A program made the position numbers and the translations under genes. A stretch of DNA of 64,000 nucleotides from Bacillota bacterium (lineage in GTDB: Bacteria > Bacillota_I > Bacilli_A > RF39 > UBA660), in the NCBI GenBank assembly GCA_023460995.1, contig JAEWOE010000003.1, positions 62,001 through 126,000 of the forward strand. The letters run 5' to 3'. Below, in pieces: positions 8,591 through 18,174 of this stretch (position 1 is its first letter; every line of letters begins with the position of its first letter). The notes beneath the pieces were generated by a model. That model was not told the DNA's origin. It did no database searches and saw only the letters and a program-made list of their open reading frames with translations.

Positions 8591-9754
8591 ATGGGAAAGA
8601 TTAAAGGTTTTACGCTTATTGAACTACTAGCTGTAATATTAATACTTGGTATAATTGCTTTAATAGCAATACCTGTAGTAAATAACATAATTAAGGAAAG
8701 TAAAAGAGGAGCATTTGAAACTACTGCTAACAACGTAGTAAGTGCGATAGAGGATGCTTGTCAGCTTGAAGTTTTAAGAGATGAGGCAATAACAACAACG
8801 TATACATTTACAAATGGAGCAGTGTCGCCAAGTCTAAATATTAAAGGAAAATTACCAACTGCGGGAACTGTAACAGTAGATTCAAACTGTGATACAGCAG
8901 CTAGTATAACAAATGGAACATTTACTGCAACAAAAGCAGTAGACTCTGACAGCATAACAATAACAGATGGCGATGATATTGACATTCCAACAGGAAATAC
9001 TGTGTACTCAGATGGGGCACTTGTATATTATAATCCTGTAAGTGGAACTAAATGTTCTATATCAGATTATGCTGCCAATACTGGGGCTAGTACAACAGGG
9101 AATAAAACTGGTTGTATGAAGTGGTATGCCTTTAATGATGGTGGAGTTAACTCTGATAATATTGATTTGATACTAGATCATAATACTACTGCTGTTGTTG
9201 CTTGGAATGTATCAGGAGATAATTCTACTGGTCCAGCTGAAATATTAACGCAGTTACAAAGTGATACTACAAGTTGGAGTAATACATTATCTGTAGATAG
9301 TGCGAATAATATAACACAAAAAACAAATAGCAGTTCTACTACATATACTCTTAATTATACAGGTTATAAAGCACGATTAATAACAGCTGATGAAGTAGCA
9401 GAAATAACAGGATATACAGGTTGGAGTCAAGATGATTTAGCTTCAACAAATTATTATTTAGACAGTAAAACATCTACAGCTTCTCCTACATGTACAAGTG
9501 GAGATGTGACTGCTTGTAATTTTGATTGGCTTTATGATAGAACTGCAACAGATTGTACAACATATGGCTGCTCAAATAATGCTGATGCTTCAATGACAGG
9601 AAATGGTTACTGGACATCATCTGCTAACAACCAATATCCAGCCTATGCTTGGCGTGTACTTAAGACGGCTTTATTTAATCATGATTCTATAAGTAGTGCT
9701 ACTGATGTTGGAGTACGCCCAGTTATAAATGTTTCTAAATCGGTTATAAAATAG
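8591..9754 (+). CDS. type IV pilin-like protein with lectin-like C-terminus (paralog 2)
   Basis: This 387-residue paralog of the preceding gene has GFTLIELLAVIL near residue 6, a helix, and the same modules: CMKWYAFNDGG, LILDHNTTAVVAWN, YKARLITADEVAEITGY, FDWLYD, YWTSS, VGVRPVINVSKSVIK. The core between YWTSS and GVRPV has the same W-to-GVRP length as the first paralog (19 residues) but different residues; 9621-9720 is 42 percent GC by count. TAGGAGAG (8576-8583) supports ATG 8591. A candidate -10, TGTTACTAT, lies at 8556-8564. Confidence 0.8.
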   Translation: MGKIKGFTLIELLAVILILGIIALIAIPVVNNIIKESKRGAFETTANNVVSAIEDACQLEVLRDEAITTTYTFTNGAVSPSLNIKGKLPTAGTVTVDSNCDTAASITNGTFTATKAVDSDSITITDGDDIDIPTGNTVYSDGALVYYNPVSGTKCSISDYAANTGASTTGNKTGCMKWYAFNDGGVNSDNIDLILDHNTTAVVAWNVSGDNSTGPAEILTQLQSDTTSWSNTLSVDSANNITQKTNSSSTTYTLNYTGYKARLITADEVAEITGYTGWSQDDLASTNYYLDSKTSTASPTCTSGDVTACNFDWLYDRTATDCTTYGCSNNADASMTGNGYWTSSANNQYPAYAWRVLKTALFNHDSISSATDVGVRPVINVSKSVIK

Positions 9755-9756
9755 AC

Positions 9757-9785
9757 AAAAGACTAACTATTTAGTCTTTTTATTT
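9757..9785 (+). terminator. intrinsic terminator
   Basis: AAAAGACTAA pairs perfectly with TTAGTCTTTT across loop CTAT, just after the stop of paralog 2. Confidence 0.8.
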
Positions 9786-9823
9786 TGTTATATATTTTAA
9801 TAGAAGTAAAATAAAATATTGAT

Positions 9824-9851
9824 TTGCTTTTCTATTATTTTTTGATATAAT
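9824..9851 (+). promoter_or_regulatory. promoter of pilin paralog 3
   Basis: TTGCTT (9824-9829), 16 bases, TATAAT (9846-9851) within an extended TGATATAAT. Confidence 0.6.
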
Positions 9852-9876
9852 TACATTAAAATAGAGGAGTGATATT

Positions 9877-10992
9877 TTGAGTAGTAGGTATTTAGATTTA
9901 AAAAAGTTTCTTTACAAAAAAGGCTTTACATTAATTGAACTATTAGCAGTAATATTAATACTAGGAATAATAGCTTTAATAGCTATTCCAGTAGTTAATA
10001 ACATAATCAAACATAGTAAAAGAGGTGCATTTGAGACAACAGCTAATAATATAGTTTCGGCTGTGAGTGATCAATGCCATGTCCAAAATCTAAAAGGAGA
10101 GGAATTAACGACAACATACAATTTTACAAATAGCGGAGTTTCACCTTCTTTAGAAATTAAAGGAAATTTACCTAATAGAGGAGTAATTTCAGTTGACACA
10201 AATTGTAATCTTTCAGCAAATATATCTAATGGTTCTTATACTGCAAAAAAGGCATTCTTATTAGAAAAAATAACAATACTAGATGGAGATTTGACTCTTT
10301 ATGATGATGGAACTTCAGTATATTTTAATCCTGTAGCAGGTGAAATTTGCTCATCTGCTGATGCAGTGAGTACAACTGGTACAAAAACAGGTTGTATGAA
10401 ATGGTATACTTTTGGTGATGTAGACTCTTCATCACCAAATTTAAATATGATACTTGATCACAATACAACGGCCATAGTTGATTGGAATTCTAGTATTAAT
10501 AATACTAGTGGTCCAAGTGAAATATTAATAAAACTTCAAGCAGATACTGGTTCTTGGGCAGGAGTACCTACAAGAACAGACAGTTATTCATTAAATAATG
10601 GCACAGCTAATTACACAATTAATTATTCTTCATATAAAGCAAGACTAATAACAGCTAATGAAATAGCTGCGATAACAGGATATTCATCTTTCGTTGAAAC
10701 AACGCAACCTTATTCTTGGACTTATCTAAGTAGTAATTCTCATACAAACACTACAACAACACAAGGTTCTAATCCTTATAAGTGGTTGTTTGACTATACA
10801 AACGCATGTACTTCATCTGGGTGTAGTATAACAGATGCTAGTAATTCAGGATATTGGACAGCTACTGCTTTATTTGGTAATTCAAGTTATACATGGCGAG
10901 TTAGTCCTGGTACTTTTGATCCAGGTTATATTGTAAATAATTACCAAGGGCTTCGTCCAGTTATTACAGTACCTAAATCAGTTATAAAATAA
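9877..10992 (+). CDS. type IV pilin-like protein with lectin-like C-terminus (paralog 3)
   Basis: This 371-residue third paralog has a basic leader of about 15 residues, then GFTLIELLAVIL, and the same head domain: CMKWYTFGDV, MILDHNTTAIVDWN, YKARLITANEIAAITGY, WLFDYT, YWTATA, GLRPVITVPKSVIK. The core between YWT and GLRPV is two residues shorter than in the other paralogs and unrelated in sequence. TTG is the start: GAGGAGTGAT sits just upstream, exactly as at the GLUG pilin. The gene converges on the minus-strand GNAT gene and shares a bidirectional terminator with it. Confidence 0.8.
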   Translation: MSSRYLDLKKFLYKKGFTLIELLAVILILGIIALIAIPVVNNIIKHSKRGAFETTANNIVSAVSDQCHVQNLKGEELTTTYNFTNSGVSPSLEIKGNLPNRGVISVDTNCNLSANISNGSYTAKKAFLLEKITILDGDLTLYDDGTSVYFNPVAGEICSSADAVSTTGTKTGCMKWYTFGDVDSSSPNLNMILDHNTTAIVDWNSSINNTSGPSEILIKLQADTGSWAGVPTRTDSYSLNNGTANYTINYSSYKARLITANEIAAITGYSSFVETTQPYSWTYLSSNSHTNTTTTQGSNPYKWLFDYTNACTSSGCSITDASNSGYWTATALFGNSSYTWRVSPGTFDPGYIVNNYQGLRPVITVPKSVIK

Positions 10993-11028
10993 AAGAAATG
11001 AACTAGTTCTTTAGTTCATTTCTTTTCG
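10991..11028. terminator. bidirectional terminator
   Basis: A perfect 14-bp stem (10992-11005 with 11012-11025) has T runs on both strands and serves the convergent pilin and GNAT genes; the GNAT stop lies inside the stem. Confidence 0.8.
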
Positions 11029-11638
11029 TTTTACTAAATAATTTTAATAGTATATTATCTATTTTAGTATTAAATATCATATATTCAATCTTAATAATAT
11101 TTTTATCCTTTTTATAAACTTTAATTAATTGATCAATAGGTGTTTCACTTCTTACGTACAAACTACCATTAAATACATATTCATTAGAATTCTCTCTATA
11201 AAAATTATTTAATTCATCAGATAGTTCCCACTGATTTTTAATTATTATTTTTCTGTAATCATATATTTTATTAGAAGATATAGTGATAAGAGGTTTGTCT
11301 GTTTCTAACTCTTGACAAGATAACTTAATCAAATTACTACCTATAGAATTTTTTCTAAAACAGTCTTTTATATATAAAGTGCATATTTTCTTTTCAGTAT
11401 TATCGCCTTTAATATTAGATACACCAACTATTTCTCCATTATACATCGCAAATATAATATCTCTATCCATATTAATACCTTTAACTTGTTTATTTAAAAA
11501 CCAGTCTTTATAATCAGGGTAGTCATTTTTTATTGGTAAAGTAACTTTTAATATATCCATAGTAATTTTAGTTACTTCTTCAGGACTTAATCCATCATTA
11601 ATTAATTTTTTTAAACTATAATATTTAATTTTATTCAT
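11003..11638 (-). CDS. GNAT-like acetyltransferase
   Basis: This 211-residue protein has a weak GNAT fold signature: a beta strand IIFAMYNGEIVGVSNIKG followed by TLYIKDCFRKNSIGSNLIKLSCQEL, where RKNSIGSNL corresponds to the acetyl-CoA pyrophosphate loop (Q/R-x-x-G-x-G/A). Substrate is unknown. ATG 11638 is chosen because AAGGTGAT (11643-11650, minus strand) is properly spaced; a longer frame upstream lacks a site. Confidence 0.65.
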   Translation of the reverse strand: MNKIKYYSLKKLINDGLSPEEVTKITMDILKVTLPIKNDYPDYKDWFLNKQVKGINMDRDIIFAMYNGEIVGVSNIKGDNTEKKICTLYIKDCFRKNSIGSNLIKLSCQELETDKPLITISSNKIYDYRKIIIKNQWELSDELNNFYRENSNEYVFNGSLYVRSETPIDQLIKVYKKDKNIIKIEYMIFNTKIDNILLKLFSKTKRNELKN

Positions 11639-11715
11639 GGTTATCACCTTGGTTGTTATTCTATCATATATCACCATTTTAAACAATAAACATATATTAT
11701 TTTAGGAGTGATAAA

Positions 11716-11958
11716 ATGAATCTTTCAGATAGCTTTTTTAAAAAGGTAGAAAAGAAAACTAGTGTTGATAAAAATACTATCCTAAGCTTAGCCAAAAAAC
11801 TTCAAGAAAATGATTTGAAGAATGAGGGAACTTTAAGAGAAGTTATAAAAGAGTTAAGTATTATGACTGGCAAAACTGTTCCAAAGGATAAAGAAGATAA
11901 GATAATTAATGCAGTTATAAATGATAATGTTCCAAAAGATATAGATAAACTTATATAA
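11716..11958 (+). CDS. spoVIF: stage VI sporulation protein F (SpoVIF) family
   Basis: This 80-residue protein matches SpoVIF (YjcC) in length and pattern: an N-terminal SFFKKVEKKTSVDKNTILSL, a central helix (LREVIKELSIMTGK), and a C-terminal N-VPKDIDKL close. In Bacillus, SpoVIF is a late mother-cell protein needed for spore coat maturation. Its presence suggests a spore-forming ancestor or current sporulation, though nothing else in the window is sporulation-specific. AGGAGTGAT (11704-11712) precedes the ATG. Recognition is from sequence memory only. Confidence 0.7.
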   Translation: MNLSDSFFKKVEKKTSVDKNTILSLAKKLQENDLKNEGTLREVIKELSIMTGKTVPKDKEDKIINAVINDNVPKDIDKLI

Positions 11959-11979
11959 ACAATCTTTGATTGTTTTTTC
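11957..11979 (+). terminator. intrinsic terminator
   Basis: AAACAATC pairs with GATTGTTT across loop TTT, starting in the spoVIF stop codon. Confidence 0.75.
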
Positions 11980-11986
11980 TTTGGTA

Positions 11987-11995
11987 TGATATAAT
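11987..11995 (+). promoter_or_regulatory. extended -10 promoter of addBA
   Basis: TGATATAAT lies 20 bases before the addB ATG. Confidence 0.6.
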
Positions 11996-12014
11996 TATAA
12001 TGATGGAGGTAGTT

Positions 12015-14432
12015 ATGAAAAATAATGTATTTGGCGAGATAAATTTAGAGGATAATTTAGTAATAATTGGACCTTCTTATATAAAAAAAGAAATATTAAA
12101 TGAATGTAATTTAAAATATAACATTAAATTTTTTAGTATAGAAGAGTTAAAAGAGAAATATTTATATAAATATAAAGATGATACTTTAGTATATTTAGAT
12201 ACTAAGTATAATTTAATACCCGAAGTAGGTAAAATTATACTTAGTTATTTATATGAGGTAGAAGTTAATAATATCTATAGTACAAGTAAATTAAATGACT
12301 TAATAAATATTAAAAAAAATTTAATAGATAATGGATATATTATTTATGATAAGCATTTTAAAAGATATTTAACTAGTAAGAAAATTATAGTACTAGATGA
12401 TGGGTTTAATAGCCTTTTTAAGAAGGTTATTTCAGATATTAGTAAAGAGAATGATGTTACTTTAAGAAATGTTATAACATCAAAAAAGGAAGAATTAGAC
12501 ATATATGAATTTAATTCTTTGGAAGAAGAAGTTATCTTTTTAGCTACTAAAATATCAGAGTTAGTTAAAAGTGGGATATCTTTAAATAAAATAAAGTTAA
12601 ACACAATTGATTCAGTATATAAATCATCAATTAATAGAGTATTTAATTTTTATAATATTCCTTTTGATATAAATAACAATAATAAATTATTTTATTTAGA
12701 TGATATAAAATTATTTTTAAATAGTTTAGAAGATGATATGAAAATACTATCTATTAATGAATTACTTAATGACTTAAAAATAGAAGATAAAATAAAAGTT
12801 AAACTAGTTAATATATTAAATAAATATACTGATTATGAAATTATAAAGGAAATAAAAGAAGAGTTAATATATGATCTTAAAAATACTAGTATAAAGTTTG
12901 ATAAATATACTAATGTGGTAGAAGAGATAGATTATAAATCATATTATCCTAAAGATGATGAATATGTATTTATGTTAGGCTTTAATCAAGATAAGGTTCC
13001 AAGAATTTATAAGGATGATAAGTATTTATTAGATTTGGAACTTGAAGAAATAGGTAGTGATACTAGTTTAAATAGAAATTTACTTGAAACTAATAAATTA
13101 AATATTTTTATTTTTAATACAAAAAACTTAACTATATCATATAAACTTAGTTCTAATTTTATGGAGTTTTCTCCATCTAATTATATTAAAGAATTAAGTA
13201 GTATTATAAAAGTTAATATTGTTAATGATAGTTATAATTATAAGAATGAAATAGTAAATAAACTTATGTTAGCTTCTAGTTTAGATAATTATATTAAGTA
13301 TAATGTAATAAACGACAACTTACATAATTTATACTCTAGTTATAGTGATATAGATTATAACTCTTATAATAATAATTATAACGGTATTAATTATGAGACT
13401 ATAAAAAGAATGGTTGATAATAAGTTAAACTTATCTTTTTCAAATACTAATACTTTCTTCAAATGTAAGTTTAGATTCTTGCTTGAAACAATATATAAAC
13501 TAACTCCTTCTTTTGAAACGGTAAGTCAAAAAATAGGTACTTTATTTCATGAAGTATTATGCATAGTTTATAGAGATAAAGTTACTGATTATGATAAGGT
13601 TATTGATGAAGTAATAAAAAAGATGTATCAAGAGCCAACTAAAAAAGATTTATATTATCTTAGTAAATATAGACAAGCTTTAAAGAAATTAATAAGTGTT
13701 TTAAATGATGAAATAGAGCGTAGTAGTTATGAAAATTCTTATTTTGAAGAGTGGTTTAGTATTGATAAGCCGGGTGATTTAAAGATAAGTATTGTTGGTA
13801 AAATTGATAAGATATTAACTTTAAAAGATGATACAAATACTTATGTAATAGTTGTTGATTATAAAACAGGTTCATTACATAATGACTTTAATAAAGTTAT
13901 ATATGGTCTTGATATGCAACTGCTTTATTACTTATATTTAATTAAGAATACTTCAAAGATAAGTAATCCTAAATTTACTGGTATGTATTTACAATCAATC
14001 ATGACTGAAGTTCTTGCTAGTCAAGAAGGTAAAGCTTATGAAGATTTAGTAAGTGATAATATGAAATTAAGTGGATATACCATAGATAATTTACAAAGAT
14101 TATATGAGATAGATAATAATTATGAAAATGGTAGTTATATTAAAGGAATTAAAGTAAAGAATGATGGAACATTCTATGCTTATAGTAAGGTTCTAACAGA
14201 AGAAACAATTGATTTATTAATTGATATTGTAGATAAAAATATAAATGAAGTTATTGATAGTATCAAAAAGGTAGATTTCGCTATTAATCCTAAGAAATTA
14301 GGCGATACAAATGTTGGCTGTGAATACTGCGCATTTGGAGATATTTGCTATATGAATGAAAATAATATTGTAAAGCTTAAAGAGTATAAAGATTTAGAAT
14401 TCCTAGGGGGTGATACAGATGATTCCAATTAA
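12015..14432 (+). CDS. addB: AddB/RexB-like subunit of helicase-nuclease
   Basis: This 805-residue protein is the B subunit of an AddAB-type complex, which resects double-strand breaks for RecA repair. The C-terminal PD-(D/E)xK nuclease is visible (FHEVL, VVDYKTGS), as is the iron-sulfur clamp: Cys484 in FKCKFRF and Cys769/772/778 in CEYCAFGDIC. It is shorter than typical AddB (about 1150), and the N-terminal P-loop has decayed to GPSYIKKE, so it probably lacks ATPase activity, as in RexB. ATG 12015 follows GGAGG (12005-12009). It overlaps addA by 14 bases. Confidence 0.85.
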   Translation: MKNNVFGEINLEDNLVIIGPSYIKKEILNECNLKYNIKFFSIEELKEKYLYKYKDDTLVYLDTKYNLIPEVGKIILSYLYEVEVNNIYSTSKLNDLINIKKNLIDNGYIIYDKHFKRYLTSKKIIVLDDGFNSLFKKVISDISKENDVTLRNVITSKKEELDIYEFNSLEEEVIFLATKISELVKSGISLNKIKLNTIDSVYKSSINRVFNFYNIPFDINNNNKLFYLDDIKLFLNSLEDDMKILSINELLNDLKIEDKIKVKLVNILNKYTDYEIIKEIKEELIYDLKNTSIKFDKYTNVVEEIDYKSYYPKDDEYVFMLGFNQDKVPRIYKDDKYLLDLELEEIGSDTSLNRNLLETNKLNIFIFNTKNLTISYKLSSNFMEFSPSNYIKELSSIIKVNIVNDSYNYKNEIVNKLMLASSLDNYIKYNVINDNLHNLYSSYSDIDYNSYNNNYNGINYETIKRMVDNKLNLSFSNTNTFFKCKFRFLLETIYKLTPSFETVSQKIGTLFHEVLCIVYRDKVTDYDKVIDEVIKKMYQEPTKKDLYYLSKYRQALKKLISVLNDEIERSSYENSYFEEWFSIDKPGDLKISIVGKIDKILTLKDDTNTYVIVVDYKTGSLHNDFNKVIYGLDMQLLYYLYLIKNTSKISNPKFTGMYLQSIMTEVLASQEGKAYEDLVSDNMKLSGYTIDNLQRLYEIDNNYENGSYIKGIKVKNDGTFYAYSKVLTEETIDLLIDIVDKNINEVIDSIKKVDFAINPKKLGDTNVGCEYCAFGDICYMNENNIVKLKEYKDLEFLGGDTDDSN

Positions 14433-17400
14433 ACCTGAAGGAGTAACTTGGACTGATGAACAATGGCAGGCAATATATCTTACTGGTAAAAATATAATTG
14501 TTTCTGCTGGAGCAGGTTCTGGTAAAACAGCTGTTCTTACTGAAAGAATTATTGAGAAAATAAAGTCAGGTATTTCTATTGATGACATGATAATACTAAC
14601 ATTTACTAATGCAGCAGCAGCAGAAATGCGTGAACGTGTTCGTGATAAGATAGTTAAAGCAGCTGCTTTAGATCCTAATTTAAAAGAACAATTATATTTA
14701 ATTGATCAAGCTCCTATAACAACTTTTGATGCATATAGTTTATCACTGGTAAAGAAGTACCATTATTTACTAGGTATAGGTAGTAATATAGGTATTATTG
14801 ATAATGTAGTTTTAGCAGTAGCTAAAGAAGAAATGCTAGATAGTATTATTGATAAGTATTATGACAATAATAATTTTATAAAACTACTTGATACATACAC
14901 CAATAAAGATGATGCAACTATAAGAAAAGCAATTATTAGTATCTATAATAAAACAGATAGTATTTGTAAACGTAAAGATTTTCTTGATAATTATATGGAC
15001 AAGTATTATAATTTATCATTTATTAAGGATAAAGTTAATGATTATTTAAAATTAATATCTGATACTAGAGATGTTATAATGATGCTTATAGAGAGTATAA
15101 AAAATATAGTTTCTAATGAAGAATTAACCGCAAAGATAATAAGTATTGAAGAAAATTTAGATAATTTAAACTATGCTAAAAAGTATGATGATTACAAAAA
15201 GACAATAGAATTATTTAGATTTCCTACTATTAAGAAAACAAAGAAGATAGATCAAGAAGATATTGATGAAATTAAAGGGTATTTAGATAAACTTAAAAAG
15301 TATACTGATGATTTAAGAGATTTAGTTAATTATGAATCTTTAGAAGAAATAGAAAATGAAATATTAAGTACTAATGATTATGCTTTAGCTATAGTTAATA
15401 TTTTAAAAGAATTAGATGAAAAAATATTTAGTTTTAAAAAAGAGAAAAATGCTTATGAGTTTAGTGATATCACAAGACTTGCTATAGCTTTACTCGAAGA
15501 TCATCCTGAAATAAGAGATAGTATAAAGAGTAAGACTAATGAGATTATGATAGATGAGTATCAAGATACTAATGATATAGGAGATTATTTTATATCTCTT
15601 ATTAGTAATAATAATGTTTATATGGTAGGCGATGTAAAGCAATCTATTTACCGATTTAGAAATGCTAATCCAAAGATTTTTATGGAAAAGTATCATAATT
15701 ATAAAAATGGTATAGGTGGATATGCTTTAGATTTAAACAAGAATTTTAGATCTAGAGAAGAAGTTTTATCAAGCATTAATTTAATGTTTAATCATATTAT
15801 GGATGAAGAAATAGGTGGTGCTAACTACCAAGATGGCCATAATATGATATATGGTAATAAAACTTATTCTACTACTGGTAATACTGAGCAAAACTACAAT
15901 ATGGAAATATATAATTATGATTATAAAATTAGTGAAAACAAGGGTAAATATAGTAAAGATGAGATAGAAGCATTTATTATTGTAGATGATATAATTAATA
16001 AAGTTGAGAATAAGTATCAAATATTTGATGTTAAGTCAAAAACATTTCATGATGCTTCTTATAAAGACTTTGTTATATTAGTTGATAAAAAAACAAAGTT
16101 TGACTTATTTAAGAAAATCTTTGATTATAAGGGTATACCTATAATAATTCATAAGGATGAAGAATTTGTTTATTCTAGTGAAATATATGTACTTAAGAAT
16201 ATACTTAAGTTAATAAATATCATAAAAAAAAGAGATTATACAGAATTGAATTATGCCTTTGCATCAGTTGCTAGGTCATATTTATTTAAGTATAGCGATA
16301 ATGATATTTTTACTAGTATTACTAATAAAGATATACTTACAAATCCAATATTCTCTAAATTATTTGATAGTATCAATAAGCTAGTTAATTTATCTAAAAA
16401 GGAAAGCATTAGTAATTTAATACTTGATGTATATAAAGAATTTGATTTTTATTCAAAATCAATAAATATTGGTAATGTTGATAATGTTAATAAAAAATTA
16501 GATTATATAGTTGATGTAAGTATTAATTTAGAAGAAATGGGTTATAGTTTAGATAATTTTATTACTTATTTTGATAATGTATTTGATAAAAAATTAGATA
16601 TTCAGTTTTCTAATAAAAAGGATACATCAAGTAATTCTGTTAATATTATGACAATTCATAAGTCAAAAGGACTTGAATATCCAATATGTTATTTTCCTCT
16701 TTTATATAGTAATTTTAATAAGGCTGATTTAAATGATAGATTTATTTTTAGTAGTGAATATGGGATAGTTATGCCGATATTTAAAGAAGGTTTAACTAGT
16801 ACTATTTATAAGAGATTACTTTCTGATAATTATTTAAAGGAAGATATAGCTGAAAGATTAAGAGTTCTTTATGTCGCACTTACTAGAGCTAAAGAAAAGA
16901 TTATAATGATTAATCCAATAAATGAATCTGATGATGTTTTACTTCCTTATCAAAATGATGTAGTAAATAACCTAGAAAGACAAAAGTACAGTAATTTTGG
17001 TATGGTACTAGCTTCTATAAAGCCTATGTTAGCTAAATATATTACTAGCGTTAGCTACGATGTTGATAAACGCTATGAAAGAATTAAAGAAGTTAATTAT
17101 AAGGATGTTCTACAGATATTTAATTTTCATTATGATACTGAAATACTAAATTTAGAGAAAATAAAAATAGAGGAAAAAGTATTTTCTCATACTAGTATGG
17201 AAATAGAAAGCAGTAAAGAAACGTCTTCCGGACTTAATGTTCATGAAGTATTAGAATATTTAGATTTTAATAACTATATGGAAGACTTAACTAATTATGA
17301 AATAAGTGATTTTATTAAAAGTAAAATTGTTAACTTGTTTAATATGCCATTTATGGAAAATATAAATTTATGTAAAATATATAAAGAATATGAATTTTAT

Positions 17401-17610
17401 ACAGAGGATAGTCATGGTATTATAGATTTACTTATTGAAAAAGAAGATAAGTTTATAATTGTAGATTATAAACTTAAAGATATATCTAAACCATATTATA
17501 CTGATCAAGTAAAAGGATATATGGATTATATTAAAAGTATTACTAATAAAGAAGTAGAGGGATATATATATTCAATATTAGATAGTGAGTATAAAAAAAT
17601 AAGAGCTTAG
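14419..17610 (+). CDS. addA: AddA helicase-nuclease subunit
   Basis: This 1063-residue UvrD-family helicase with a C-terminal nuclease is the motor of AddAB. Motifs: Walker A GAGSGKT (31-37), LTFTNAAAAEMRERV, IDEYQDTN (Walker B), VGDVKQSIYRFR, NFRS, TIHKSKGLEYP, LYVALTRAK, and the nuclease HGIIDLLIEKEDKFIIVDYK near the end. ATG 14419 is preferred because AGGGGGTGAT (14405-14414) is well placed; the GTG at 14410 lies inside it. The overlap with addB implies coupled, stoichiometric translation. Confidence 0.95.
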   Translation: MIPIKPEGVTWTDEQWQAIYLTGKNIIVSAGAGSGKTAVLTERIIEKIKSGISIDDMIILTFTNAAAAEMRERVRDKIVKAAALDPNLKEQLYLIDQAPITTFDAYSLSLVKKYHYLLGIGSNIGIIDNVVLAVAKEEMLDSIIDKYYDNNNFIKLLDTYTNKDDATIRKAIISIYNKTDSICKRKDFLDNYMDKYYNLSFIKDKVNDYLKLISDTRDVIMMLIESIKNIVSNEELTAKIISIEENLDNLNYAKKYDDYKKTIELFRFPTIKKTKKIDQEDIDEIKGYLDKLKKYTDDLRDLVNYESLEEIENEILSTNDYALAIVNILKELDEKIFSFKKEKNAYEFSDITRLAIALLEDHPEIRDSIKSKTNEIMIDEYQDTNDIGDYFISLISNNNVYMVGDVKQSIYRFRNANPKIFMEKYHNYKNGIGGYALDLNKNFRSREEVLSSINLMFNHIMDEEIGGANYQDGHNMIYGNKTYSTTGNTEQNYNMEIYNYDYKISENKGKYSKDEIEAFIIVDDIINKVENKYQIFDVKSKTFHDASYKDFVILVDKKTKFDLFKKIFDYKGIPIIIHKDEEFVYSSEIYVLKNILKLINIIKKRDYTELNYAFASVARSYLFKYSDNDIFTSITNKDILTNPIFSKLFDSINKLVNLSKKESISNLILDVYKEFDFYSKSINIGNVDNVNKKLDYIVDVSINLEEMGYSLDNFITYFDNVFDKKLDIQFSNKKDTSSNSVNIMTIHKSKGLEYPICYFPLLYSNFNKADLNDRFIFSSEYGIVMPIFKEGLTSTIYKRLLSDNYLKEDIAERLRVLYVALTRAKEKIIMINPINESDDVLLPYQNDVVNNLERQKYSNFGMVLASIKPMLAKYITSVSYDVDKRYERIKEVNYKDVLQIFNFHYDTEILNLEKIKIEEKVFSHTSMEIESSKETSSGLNVHEVLEYLDFNNYMEDLTNYEISDFIKSKIVNLFNMPFMENINLCKIYKEYEFYTEDSHGIIDLLIEKEDKFIIVDYKLKDISKPYYTDQVKGYMDYIKSITNKEVEGYIYSILDSEYKKIRA

Positions 17611-17624
17611 GCTCTTATTTTTTG
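17597..17624. terminator. bidirectional terminator
   Basis: AAATAAGAGC pairs with GCTCTTATTT across loop TTAG, with T runs on both strands. It lies between addA and the convergent small membrane gene and overlaps both gene ends. Confidence 0.8.
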
Positions 17625-17905
17625 TGATTTTTAATGACATAAAATATTATATGTACTAAAGCACAAGCAACAAATACTATTGGAAAAGCAATACCGGCAA
17701 CTTGCCATGCTTCAATTTTTCCATTAACAGTTGAATCTAATACTACATACATAGTTGCATTACATTGACAAAATAACAATAGAGAAATAATACTAATAAC
17801 TGCTGCTTGTACTCCACAATAAATAATTATATTTGTAACATCCTTACATTCTGTTTCTAGCTTATTAACTTTCTTAGACGTTTTTTTGTCTATTTTTTTA
17901 GTCAC
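17615..17905 (-). CDS. small two-helix membrane protein, unknown function
   Basis: This 96-residue protein has a lysine-rich N-terminus (about 25 residues), two predicted membrane helices (about 25-47 and 68-90) and a basic KNHKK end. I do not recognise the family. It starts at GTG 17905; no in-frame ATG precedes the first helix. A GGAG about 11 bases upstream is a loose ribosome site. A minus-strand TGATATAAT promoter supports expression. Confidence 0.6.
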   Translation of the reverse strand: MTKKIDKKTSKKVNKLETECKDVTNIIIYCGVQAAVISIISLLLFCQCNATMYVVLDSTVNGKIEAWQVAGIAFPIVFVACALVHIIFYVIKNHKK

Positions 17906-17950
17906 TTCTCAACACACTCCACTTTCTATAACCTACGACCTATTATGACA

Positions 17951-17959
17951 ATTATATCA
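17951..17959 (-). promoter_or_regulatory. extended -10 promoter
   Basis: On the minus strand this reads TGATATAAT, 46 bases before the GTG start at 17905. Confidence 0.55.
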
Positions 17960-18007
17960 TAATTTCAAAAAAAAGCAGCAAATTTTTCAAAAATATAAAA
18001 TTAATAC

Positions 18008-18035
18008 TTGACAACCATATAAATACTAGTATAAT
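18008..18035 (+). promoter_or_regulatory. sigma-A-type promoter of the tandem RNA leader
   Basis: TTGACA (18008-18013), 16 bases, TATAAT (18030-18035). It is one of the best full promoters in the window and starts a leader of about 300 bases. Confidence 0.8.
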
Positions 18036-18041
18036 CAGTTT

Positions 18042-18150
18042 CAAGCAAGTGAGAGCATATAGGTATTTATACTGAGCTATGCTGGGAGAAATCTTACACA
18101 GTACAAAAGTACGGAGTCACTATCTTTATGATAGGGCTGCGGACTTTTTT
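18042..18150 (+). ncRNA. structured RNA element, copy A, with terminator
   Basis: GTGAG is followed by stem AGCATA/TATGCT enclosing a small hairpin, the conserved GGGA..AAATC.TACAC segment, hairpin GTAC-AAAA-GTAC, and a terminator whose arms AAGTACGGAG and CTGCGGACTT enclose a CTATC/GATAG stem and end in six T. It has the layout of a riboswitch or attenuator ahead of an exporter operon. I cannot match it to a known class. Confidence 0.65.
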
Positions 18151-18174
18151 ATTTCTATCATAAGGATGCAAATA

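Noticed and set aside
5083..10992. A complete diversity-generating retroelement in the window
   Set aside because: No reverse transcriptase, Avd-like gene or template repeat was found on either strand, so only variable regions are proposed.
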